From Lepas anatifera (taxonomy: Eukaryota > Arthropoda > Thecostraca > Lepadidae), in NCBI GenBank assembly GCA_034440635.1, contig JAOTON010000209.1, positions 248,001 to 312,000 of the forward strand: DNA of 64,000 nt. The letters are read 5' to 3'. The translations under genes and the position numbers were made by a program. Position 1 is the first letter of the stretch. The number at the start of each line of letters is the position of its first letter. Below, piece by piece: positions 54,701-64,000 of this stretch. The notes below the pieces were generated by a model, which did no database searches, was not told where the DNA came from, and saw only the letters and a list, made by a program, of their open reading frames with translations.

Positions 54701-56880
54701 CCTCTGTCTGAGTCACCCATTTATGGCCAGCTCCCTCGGAGACGCCCCCTCCTCCCACTGAAGGGGGTGAGCGGTAGCCCCCTCCAGGTATTCTGAGGAT
54801 CAGCTGAATGGACATCGCTACCCGACAGGCACCTGCTGATCACGCAGTCGACGTGTCGAAACGACTCGAGTCATGGGGGTGAGTCACCGGCCACGGGTAT
54901 CGACCACTTGACACATCCCCTCCCCCTCCCCCGGGCACCGCCCATCGCGAGGAGCCACGAGCCGGGTGGCGTCGGGTTCAATGCCGGCATTGTGAAATCA
55001 ATACCCGGCGGTACCGAGCGCGTGTCGATGAACGCGGTCAGTCACCTCGCAAGGAGGTCGGCTGGCAACGGCTGGCACTGCCGCTGGAGCCACTGCAGAC
55101 ATCCGCTGCCAGGGGAAGCGGTGTGGGGAAGCGGATCTGTGTATCGGCGGGCTTCCGCTGGGGAGGAGATCTTGAAGGATGAACGCTTCCGCTGCGGTGG
55201 ACCGCGGCTTTGCAGTTGGGAAATTTGGTTTCCGGGATGGTCACAGCCTAGGTTATCCGATAAAATTATGCAAGGAATTGGAACATTTAAGCGGAAAGAC
55301 AATGAACAGAAATCGCATTAGGAAAATACGCACGGCGAAAAGTAGGGCCAGTCTAAAAGGGGTACACAAATAAAAAGACTAGTTGAATGGATGCAAAAGC
55401 AGCTTAATTGGGTGTAATTTCTATTTAACTATTTTCGCTTCGGCTTAAAACATTGGTCCGTGTCGTTCAAAGTTGCCTGGTGGTTTGCCAACGATTTGAG
55501 GTCACCGTGCCAACATTACGGTGTTGTATGGAACACGGCTACGTAAAACAGCTTTTACTTCCAAAATCCGTGGCATGATACACGATTTACTGACTACAGA
55601 CATAATCTGCTTCTTAATACACACTAAAACCAGATCAAAATAATCCGCTTTCTTCCGAGAGCACGCGCGGTAACTTTCGCAGGGACTTTCGGATGCCTCC
55701 AGTTCTCCCGGACTTGGTCGTTAGCTTATATGGTACGACCGCTGGGTAGATTTCACTAAGCCCGTCTGACGCGCGCTGTAAAAGCTTTCACTAAGCTGCA
55801 CGTCCGGGCGGGTTACTATCCGCACTCAGAATACCGCCAAACTTCCTAGTTGCGCCCGTGTAGATTGCGGAAAATAGCCGCCCGCCGTGAAGATCAGGCC
55901 CAAATGGCACCGCCAAATAAGCCGTTGGCTTAGGCTTGATCCGAACCATTGGCTCGCGGCTGAGGAGGCCGTTACGTTGAGCCAGCTGCGATAGAAAATG
56001 CATCAGTAGGCAGGGAGGTCTCCGCCGAATTTTACATGGGAGGGGGGCCTGGCGATGAACCTCCTGAGAGGTTTGAACAGGAGAGCAGTTCTTGAAAGTG
56101 CTACTTATGTATTTTATCAACATTAGAAGTTGGAAAGTTTCTGCAGATCTCGGCAGATAAGAAAACGCGAAAGTTCAGTCTTAAAATTTTGGGGGCCCCC
56201 TGGTTCAGAAGTACGGGACACGTCCCCATATCTGCGTTCGAGGTCCATGTCTGGTGGGAGCTTTGTTTATTGAACTGCATTAGTGCTTATTCGAACCATA
56301 ATGCTGGAATTTTCCCAGACTTGACTGATCAGAATTGATCACGGCTCAACTCTTGAGGTGCAACTTATTTATAAATCTCTTTTTTCAATCTTGTTACAAT
56401 TTTTCATTCTGTTTTCCTACAGAAACAGTGCACCCGACGTTTAACAAATGTTCTTTGAAGGGATATGCGAAGCAAACTAGTTTGAACACCAAGGTTGTTT
56501 GATATACGTTTTCGATAATTCGAGATAATTTTGAAGTTTTGCAATTTAGATTTTTTAGATGAACATTTATAAGAACAAAACTCACTGAGTTGTTTGATTG
56601 ATATATTGGCACCATTGCAATGATGGCAATATATCAGAGTGTCACATTATTTCCCAAGATACATCATTACGAAGGTGTTCCTAATTTTGTTTCCAAAATC
56701 ATGCGTGATTTTAATGAGTATCCCAGTTCAACTTTCGAAGTGAGGCTTTTATTTTTTATACTTCAATCTTTGTAGCAATTAGGTACTAACTAACAACCCA
56801 AACATTTCACCAGAGAGAAGCAAACACCCGCAAGTCAAAGAAGATCCAAAGTGCCCATTGTTTGGTCGGCAATATGAAAT
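54701..56880. other. Region without recognised gene
   Basis: GC-rich to about 55240, then AT-rich. A perfect hairpin-like CAATGATGGCAATATATC / GATATATTGGCACCATTG pair sits at about 56600-56634. No coding gene is recognised. Confidence 0.35.
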
Positions 56881-56883
56881 ACG

Positions 56884-56887
56884 TATG

Positions 56888-56950
<63 letters not shown>
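56884..56950. repeat. (TA)n microsatellite
   Basis: An almost uninterrupted TA dinucleotide tract of about 65 bp with one phase slip (TAATAT) near 56910. Confidence 0.95.
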
Positions 56951-56951
<1 letters not shown>

Positions 56952-57429
56952 GCATATACACACGTTATGTATATAATTTTATTCGTTTTTCTTTATGTTT
57001 TTTAATTTACTTAGTTACTTTTTCTCACGAGTTATTTTGAATAGTCAACGTATTTTCAAACGGATTGCTAACATTTTTTCGTGATCACAATAGGTTAGCA
57101 TGAGTATAAAACAAATAAGTTTTAAAGCACGCAATATTTTATCAGCTCCCAGTAACACTGATGCTAAAAATTGCAATTTCCCTTGAATACCAATGTCTCT
57201 CAAATTTAACACAGCCAGGCAATAATACACATCAATGGACAAGCCCAAACAATTTAGCTAGAGCACGATTAACATTATTCCCGCACCGAATAACCACAAA
57301 AGTAAGAATCGACTCTAGCCTTTCTTCAAAAGCTTCTCCTTGATAAAATCACAGCCTTCTTCACTTCAGTTCATCAAAACAAGCCGCCACATTCCGATAC
57401 TTCTGCCCAAGCCCTGCACCACCACACGT
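56951..57429. other. AT-rich spacer, no gene seen
   Basis: No supported feature. Confidence 0.3.
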
Positions 57430-57715
57430 CCGACAGATATCACTGGCGCGCTCGCCGCGGAGCGCCGCGCGGACCTACCTCCTCTGCGAACGTCCAGCGC
57501 TGGTATGCCTGACCGTCGGGGCGGCCACCGGCTGGTAGCCTCAGCCGGCCGGCAGCCGCCGCCCTCCGGGCTGCCTGCTGGGGAGGAGGGGCGGCGGGGG
57601 GAGGAGGCGGCCGGCGGAATGCCCGTACGTGGCGTACTCCCAGGTGGAGGAATGTGACGACAGCCGGCGAGACGGCACTCGGAGCACGGCCTGGTTGAAA
57701 GCGGGGAAAATTTTG
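57430..57715 (-). other. GC-rich island, possible exon
   Basis: A CpG-rich block with proline/alanine-coding frames. On the minus strand a frame ending AYQRWTFAEE meets a good donor, GAG|GTAGGT, at about 57474-57480. The plus strand is also open across part of it. A gene start is possible but unproven. Confidence 0.25.
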
Positions 57716-57900
57716 GCTGTGTGAGACTGGAACAGATAGATAGACTGGAACTGAACAGAACTGAGACTGGAACAGAACCGAACTGAGACTGGAGCAGAAC
57801 AGAACTGAGACTGGAACAGAACAGAACTGAGACTGGAGCAGAACAGAACTGAGACTGGAACAGAACAGATCAGAACTGAGACTGGAACAGAACAGATAGT
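57716..57900. repeat. Minisatellite, about 22-bp unit
   Basis: Repeats of ACTGAGACTGGAACAGAACAG, about eight imperfect copies, directly after the GC-rich block. Confidence 0.9.
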
Positions 57901-58411
57901 GTCTCTGCAGCTCCATGCTAGATCTGCATTTGGCTCTAACTATTCTCCACCTTGTGCTGCGCTGGGTGTGGAACGTTAGTAATAGTAATGGTATGCTGTA
58001 GTTTTCGGATGGATGAATGACTCCTTCGGTTCGTTGGTTGTGGCCAGAGGGGTGGGCAGCGGGCGAGATCGGAAGAGACCCGTGGAATGTGGGGCATAGC
58101 CCCGGGGTCAGAAGGGCTGTGGTGGATAGAAGGGTTCTGGTTGGTAGAACCACGACTGAGATCAGGGCTAACGCAGGTTAAGTCTACGGGCCTAGATTTT
58201 TAACGTAAAGGGGCGGTGTGCTATGGTAGGATGAAAATGAGAAGACAAAAAATACTGAAGAAAAAGCTCCTACAAAACCCCAACGAGGAAAACAGTTGAA
58301 CGATGGCGATGCTCCGATAAAGTTGTTTCAGAAGTTATGAAGACTTAATGCCTGAAAATCGTTATAAGGCTATTGCATTCACTGATGTAAAAGGTGATGA
58401 ATAGTCTGTAT
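57901..58411. other. Spacer, no gene seen
   Basis: No supported feature. Confidence 0.3.
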
Positions 58412-58805
58412 CAGTGGCGGATCCAGGGGGGGGGGGGCAAAAAGGCAATTGCCCCCCCAAACGGAAAAAGCTCGGGGCAAAACTATGTTTTTGCCTCCCC
58501 CAAAGCGATCGACCTCCTTTTTCCCCGACTGCTTTTTAGCTTGTAAGCGAGATTTTGGTGCTTCAACTCTCAACTTCAAACAGAATTAGTGAAGTTCAGT
58601 GTAAATATTGGGGATTGGATAGGAAAAAAGTACCTATCCTGAATCCATATTTTTCACCCCGTGCCATTTTTTTGCTTTTCATCTCCAGTCTCCAAAATCC
58701 TACCAAAAAGGCACATTGTAACGAAATTTTTCACTGCGCGACGTTTTTTTTTGCTTTCCGACTTTGGTTTGCCCCTCCCAAACCAACTGGCTAGATCTGC
58801 CACTG
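58412..58805 (+). mobile_element. hAT-like non-autonomous element, family D, with perfect 8-bp duplication
   Basis: 394 bp with ends CAGTGGCGGATCCAGG and CTAGATCTGCCACTG, flanked by GTCTGTAT at 58404-58411 and 58806-58813. A poly-G tract follows the left end. It is closely similar to the copy at 60464-60843. Confidence 0.92.
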
Positions 58806-59545
58806 GTCTGTATCCTGAGGACTGAGTGACTTCTGGGAGTGACTCATTCTTATAATGGTTTTTATCAAGCTGCGCAAGTAAAAAGCATAAAAATGTTGAG
58901 TCTTTTGAATGTAGCTGGCTGAAGAACTTTTCTCGACCAAGCATGGAACGTCCTGGAGGATTTAATACTGGTACTGTTATTAAAAAAACCCTGTACCCAT
59001 CCGCGTCGGAATAGCGAGAGGGGGCCTGGGCCTTCCCTTCAATCCAGGGTTTTCCCATTTTAGCCCGGTTGGGAAGAAATATCAAAATTGTGCAACTAGC
59101 AAGCGCGAAAGGCAACAATCAGCCCAAAAATTATGGCTTTGATTCCAGAGAGAATGTTTCCGATGTCAGAGTGTTAATAGTAAATGACAGTAAATGCATA
59201 GGTGAAGGCTTATCCGAGGTAACGAAACCGGGGTTTGATCCCCTAGCCCCCTCCCAAATGAAGTCCTGGATCCGCCACTGTACCATAAGCAGATAGCAGA
59301 TTCACTTGTTTGCCGGTGGCGAGGATTATAGATAAACAACCCCATAAAGCCCTTGGAATTCCTAAAATCCCTGGGGGTTCTAGCCTCCCCAAACCCTCTG
59401 GATCTCCACCCATGAATGAAAGGTACCTACAATTCCGAAAATAAGAGTAGTCGATTAAAGAACAATAATAATGAACACCTCATGCAATGGGCCGGTCAGT
59501 GTTATATATGCTTTTAATTCACGCCGCCACAATGATAGTACCATA
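58806..59545. other. Region without recognised gene
   Basis: A further hAT-like end fragment, CCTGGATCCGCCACTGTACC, lies at about 59265-59284. Nothing else is supported. Confidence 0.35.
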
Positions 59546-59550
59546 CACCA

Positions 59551-59690
59551 GGGGTGGATTCAAGGGAAGACACATCCTCCAAGTCCCCGATTTTTGCCGA
59601 TTTTCTTTCAAGAAGCAATATGTTGCTTACAGATGTTGGGCCTCGTTGCCCTCCCCCTCACACCATTAGCCTTGATCCAGCCTTGTCATC
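59551..59690 (+). mobile_element. Short hAT-like element related to 27701-27865
   Basis: The left end CAGGGGTGGATTCAAGGG, internal CCCCGATTTTTGCCGATTTTC and CCTCGTTGCCCTCCCCCTC, and the right end CCTTGATCCAGCC match the unit at 27701-27865. No duplication was resolved. Confidence 0.45.
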
Positions 59691-59789
59691 ACGATGTACC
59701 CCAGTGCCCCGTAAGACTGATCCAAAGTATGTTAGGGCGTATCGTCCAGTATTCAGAATGTATTTACAACCCACTTTGGTACGGTGAGG

Positions 59790-59970
59790 GAAAAAGGCCG
59801 TGTATTGCGGTGCAGTTTACTCCAAGGATGTGCCTTGCGGCGCAGTATAAAAAAAGGCTGTGTATTGCGGTGCAGTTTACTCCGAGGCACAGCATGCTCC
59901 GAGATTTTGTCTTGCGGTACAGCATGAAACAAATGTTGTGCCCTGCGGTGCAGTTTACTCTGAGCATATA
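59790..59970. repeat. Imperfect tandem repeat, GTGCAGTTTACTC unit
   Basis: GTGTATTGCGGTGCAGTTTACTCC occurs at about 59799 and 59859 (60 bp apart), in key part TTGCGGTGCAGTTTACTC, with a third related unit at about 59939 (CTGCGGTGCAGTTTACTCTG). Confidence 0.6.
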
Positions 59971-60021
59971 CCCCAGGATATACACTCATTAATTTTTCAC
60001 ATCAAAACACTTATATTTTAA

Positions 60022-61399
60022 CACGCGCCCCACTGGGGGCGAAATCCACACCTTCCTGGTTTTCCCCAGATAACGCAAAAAGGAAGAGAAGCAGAACAAC
60101 GAAACTTACAGTGCCTTATCCCTGATCAATTGTACGCATCTAACAAAATGTTTTAGGTCAAGTCACGTCAGGTCAAGAAGCAATCTAAGGTCAAGCGACC
60201 CTGCCTCAAAACCTAAAATCACGAGTTTGCACCGGCGCCAACCAATCAGTTTTAAACTTTCACAATATGATGTGGTCATTAGGGTCTAAAAATCTGCTGT
60301 CTCGGAATTTCGACATTTTTTATCTAAAGTGGGGTCAATTTTTTGGTCACCCCATAATAAGTCTATGGTAAAAAATAGAAAGGCCTCGCTTTCAGTAAAT
60401 ACTGGATAGATAAAGCTGAAAATCCTCAAACCGTGTATTGTTACCATGATCTTAACCATAAAGCAGTGGCGGATCCAGGGGGGGCAAAAAGGCAATTGCC
60501 AAACGGAAAAGCTCGGGGCAAAACTATGTTTTTGCCCCCCCAAGCGATCGACCTCCTTTTCCCCGACACCTTTTTAGCTTGTAAGCAAGATTTTGGTGCT
60601 TCAACTCTCAACTTCAAACCGAATTAGTGAAGTTCAGTGTAAATATTGGGGCTTGGATAGGAAAAAAAGTAGCTTGAGTTCATATTTTTCACCCCGTGCT
60701 GTTTTGTTTTTGCTTTTCGTCTCCAGTTCCCAAAATCCTACCGAAAAGGCATATTGTAAGGCAATTTTGCACTGCGCGACGTTTTTTTTTGCTTTTCGAC
60801 TTTGGTTTGCTCCTCCCAAACCATCCGGCTAGATCCGCCACTTCCATAAAGTTGAGTTTTTTGCTATCTGACCTCTCAAAGGTCATGTCAGGTCACAGGA
60901 GCATACAGTGATTGTTTTGCCAATAACTTCTCACTGAACTGAGATCAAGCTCCTATTCTGCTTGTATTGTGCTTATATTGTCACGGAAAGTCGAGTATGC
61001 AACATGACCATACCAGGTGACCCCGTGACTCTGACCAAGCTCGATGTCAGGTCATTTTCACAATTTGACCCAGCAATGTCATATTATATATCACTCGATT
61101 TCTCCCGTTGAGTGGAATCCAATGATGCATTAATATTTTCTCTAGCTCCGCTGAGTAAAAATCGAGAGGGGCAAACGTACACTGCCCTGTTGTAGGCACT
61201 TAGAACTTTCTTTGACCCGTGCTGACCTAATATTAACCAGACATGAAAATAATTAGTATAATTTATCCTCTTCCTCAGGTCAAGAGTTTTCGAACGCCGT
61301 CCGTGACTTGTCTTTAGCTTTTCTGGGAAATGAGATACAGAGGGGGAAATACGGCCCCCAACGGGGCGCATCATGCCGGGGACCCCAGCTGGACGCGTG
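60022..61399. mobile_element. TTAA-flanked non-autonomous element, family G, interrupted by a hAT-like element
   Basis: TTAA at 60018-60021 and 61400-61403, ends CACGCGCCCCACTGGGGG and CCCCAGCTGGACGCGTG. Removing the hAT insert and its duplication leaves about 990 bp. By hand count it holds 9 exact AGGTCA/TGACCT hexamers. The ends share CACGCG with family B and CCCCAC with family A. Confidence 0.75.
60464..60843 (+). mobile_element. hAT-like element, family D, nested in family G, with perfect 8-bp duplication
   Basis: 380 bp, ends CAGTGGCGGATCCAGG and CTAGATCCGCCACTT, flanked by CCATAAAG at 60456-60463 and 60844-60851. Nesting shows that it inserted after the family G element. Confidence 0.92.
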
Positions 61400-61403
61400 T
61401 TAA

Positions 61404-61866
61404 AGACCTGTTAAAGCCAACCTTAGGCAAAAACGAAATACGCATCATCGAGCTAAGACAGAATCACACTGCAAAGGTAAAAGGGTGAAAATAAAGCAAA
61501 AATATCGACTGGTGTCAGGGACTAGGAATTTGTGAATATGACTGGTGATACTCAAGTTTGCAAAAGAACAGTAACTGTAATATTGAAACAGATAGTATAA
61601 TAAAAAGTTTGTTTTAGCCTTCCTACAGACTCTGAACTGCACGAAATCAATCAAAAGTGCGTGAAATAAAGACAGGAAAATTGAACAGGCATTTTAACAC
61701 AGGTTTTGCTTATTGATGCGATTGAAAGTAGTCATCAGCAGGGAACCTGCTAACATAATCATGAAGCAACATATTCATACTCATTAAAAGCACGCACCAC
61801 CGGGCAAAACAAGCCTCGCTTCGCACTGTCCTTCTTTGCCTTTTGGGCGAAGAAACGTGGAGTGAT
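61404..61866. other. Spacer, no gene seen
   Basis: No supported feature. Confidence 0.3.
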
Positions 61867-62229
61867 CAGTGGCGGATCTAGCCGGTAAGTTTGCGAGGAA
61901 CCAAAGGAGAAGAGCAAGAAAAATGTAATGTGGTGACAGATGTGGCCCCAAGATGATGGTTTCCACTTTCCAAGGATCATTCACTAAAAAACGTTTCTAA
62001 ATATCAGAGGACAAAGGTACAATGTTTACAGTGAAGCTGACAGGTTCTCCTTGAAGCTGACTGGTTCAGTTGAGGCACCAAAACCATGCTTATAAGCTGA
62101 AAAGGAGCGGGGCAAAAGGGAGGTGAACAGTTTTGGGAGGAGGGGGTTGGTAAAGTATAGTTTTGCCCCGAGTTTTTCTGTTTGGGTGAAGGGCAAATGT
62201 CTTTTTACCCTCTCCTGGACCCGCCTCTG
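61867..62229 (-). mobile_element. hAT-like element, family D, diverged copy
   Basis: Ends CAGTGGCGGATCTAGCC and CTGGACCCGCCTCTG. The flanking octamers GGAGTGAT and TGAGCAAT match only partly, so the duplication has decayed. Reverse orientation to 58412-58805. Confidence 0.75.
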
Positions 62230-62845
62230 TGAGCAATTATAGCAGCCTTCCCTGGTCTGACACCGTGGCACGTGGAGCAGGCTTTAAACTGCATGAGATC
62301 GCATTTTTACTGGGCAAATCGAGCAATTTACTGGGCAATTTACTGGGCAAATTAAACCACCCCGGAAATGTTTCATTTCTGCCAGGGCTCCCCGCACCGT
62401 ACTTGCAAGCGTGGGTTTACACTAGGAAAACGCTCTAGATTTCACTCCAGGTTCTCCTAACGCTCTACTTCGGGGGCATGAGTTTTCTAATGATTTGTGG
62501 TGCCCAAATGTGAAAATATTAACATCCACAGCACTAAAAAGTATAGCTAATGTAAAGTTTTTTTCGGACATTCACATGGACATGTTGATTTGTCTCAAAC
62601 CAATAAGAAATCCTGAAGACTAAAAACACGAAAATATAAGGCACATTATAAGTTTGCCTTAATATTTTGTCGGAGGTTGCCGGGCACCCCCAAAGAGATT
62701 TTTTTAAAGTGCCGAACCAACTACATTCCCAAACCAGTAGCCGCGGCGCCCCAACACTCTTGCGCTGCTTTAAGTTTAATGTACAATCTGTTTTCACGCT
62801 GACTTGGTTTCGACACATGCAACATGCTTAATAAAATATTCTAGA
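62230..62845. other. Spacer, no gene seen
   Basis: The phrase TTTACTGGGCAA is repeated three times at about 62306-62350. No gene is recognised. Confidence 0.35.
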
Positions 62846-62849
62846 TTAA

Positions 62850-63872
62850 CCCGCGCCCCACCGGGGGTCCGGCGCCACCTTCGCCCCACGGGGGCCATCG
62901 ATGGCCCCCTCTAACTCCGAAAATATGGGCGTTAGCGCAAATCTGCAAAGTGCAATAGAAAGCTCGCGTGAATTCAGTAAGAAATTACTTCGCATGTTTT
63001 AGTGCTCAGGTCAATGGTTTGACCTCCAGAGGTCAAATTAGGTCAAGATCGGCTATTTTCACTCAAATATGCAATGATTAAGCAAACTGGGCATAACTCT
63101 TATGTCACTAGAGCTATTGAGACCTGGTAAAGTACATTTGATAGCAAATTGCCTGTACTTTTTCCGCTATGTGGAACGTAAAGACCTCCCGCCAGTGGTT
63201 TGACCGCCAGAGGTCACCTCGTGACCTAATATGACCTGAGGTCACGAAAGGTCAAAAAGTGACCTTGCCGTATATCAAATGAAAGCCAGTGACAAGACAA
63301 ACACGATGGTGTTTGTTTCATCGCTCTAGCTTAATTAGGTCAAAAGTTATTGTCAAAATACTGTTTTTGACCTCCGGTGACCTTGGATGACCTTGGAAAA
63401 TTCAAAGGGCAAATATGACCCCTGGGATCCGTGAAAGGGTGTCCAAAAACGTTGTTCTGAGCAGTCTGAGTATTTGCAATCATTTTTGTGGCTTTTATAT
63501 CATGAAATAGCTTTTCCCCATGCTTTTCCAATGGGAGAGGTCACCTCGTGACCTGACCTCAGGGCACGAAATCGAAAAAATCCCGGATATACACCTTGTA
63601 GACCCTGGAGGGGTCATGAAGTGTAGGAAGTTTCAAATCGATCGACTTTGAAATGTAGCTCTTACAGAGCTCTAAATTGAAGCGAGGTGACCTTGGTTGA
63701 CCTCGTCTGGTGACCTGACCTTGGGTGACCCGGGGTAAAAAATTTCAGGGATGATGGGAAAATGGTGCAGTGAGAGGTAGAGCCCTCAACCGCGGTTCTG
63801 CGCCTCGTCGTTTTTCTGCTATCCCGGAAAAACCTTAGGGGGGCCATCGATGGCCCCCCGGTGGGGCGAGGG
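62850..63872 (+). mobile_element. TTAA-flanked family A element, copy A7
   Basis: 1023 bp between intact TTAA sites (62846-62849 and 63873-63876). Ends CCCGCGCCCCACCGGGGG and CCGGTGGGGCGAGGG. It differs from A2 by few substitutions and has the same orientation, which suggests recent activity of this family. Confidence 0.93.
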
Positions 63873-64000
63873 TTAACATGATAAGCCAGCCCTATTTGCC
63901 TTTGACGCTTCTCGCTTCCAGTTCAGACAGCTGACTTATGCCATCACTCTCGGTCGCGTCCCCGTGCGGTGGACTGTACCCACGGTGAAATGTCCTTATA

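Noticed and set aside
57440..58153. 237-codon minus-strand frame
   Set aside because: It runs through a 22-bp minisatellite and a GC-rich island and is mostly low complexity; only a possible exon at its end is kept at low confidence.

Overview
This window looks like animal nuclear DNA, most likely an arthropod and perhaps a crustacean. The signs are a canonical 376-residue actin with a 176-bp intron, a secreted protein built of SVWC cysteine modules (a family expanded in arthropods), a TATA plus TCAGTC initiator of the pancrustacean type, tRNA-derived SINEs and abundant non-autonomous transposons. The species cannot be fixed from sequence alone. Host genes are few. (1) A single-exon secreted PAN/fibrinogen-like protein lies at 21131-22084 (-). 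(2) A secreted multi-SVWC protein lies at 28976-29611 (-); its third module is cut short beside an LINE fragment. (3) A small three-exon TPR protein runs 39906-47986 (+). It was assembled here from exact splice junctions and the TPR register, and its 7.3-kb first intron is full of transposons. (4) The 3' end of a convergent minus-strand gene is at 48323-48454, with possible upstream exons to about 49105. (5) Actin lies at 52711-54017 (-). A TATA box with a strong splice donor at 18449-18668 may be an orphan first exon, and a few short ORFs are listed at low confidence. Most of the rest is repeats. The dominant class is short elements flanked by TTAA, in several families that differ at their termini: A (about 1.02 kb, ends CCC...GGG, seven copies), B (0.8-0.9 kb, ends in CACGCGCATTGAC), C, E (about 0.78 kb), F (about 0.45 kb) and G (about 1 kb). 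Families A, B, C and G are packed with the hexamer AGGTCA/TGACCT, the nuclear-receptor half-site. A second class is hAT-like elements with CAGTGGCGGATC ends and 8-bp target duplications. There are also two copies of a SINE with 13-bp target duplications, a foldback element, and relics of L1-like and other non-LTR LINEs, a Penelope-like element (GIY-YIG end) and a Crypton-like or KIAA1958-like ORF. Layout: 1-6 kb, TTAA and hAT elements; 6-12 kb, largely unannotated with LINE/SINE relics; 12-17.3 kb, a TTAA cluster with the Crypton-like fragment; 17-20 kb, a possible first exon and an RT relic; 20-25 kb, the fibrinogen-like gene between TTAA elements; 25-27.7 kb, a large GC-rich minisatellite; 28-31 kb, the SVWC gene and more TTAA elements; 31-39 kb, anonymous DNA, minisatellites, palindromes and a broken inverted duplication; 39.6-48.3 kb, the TPR gene; 48-55 kb, the convergent gene and actin; 55-64 kb, simple repeats, hAT and TTAA elements. 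The observation most worth following is the AGGTCA-rich TTAA element system, which may spread nuclear-receptor-like sites or may use the hexamer as transposase-binding subterminal repeats.
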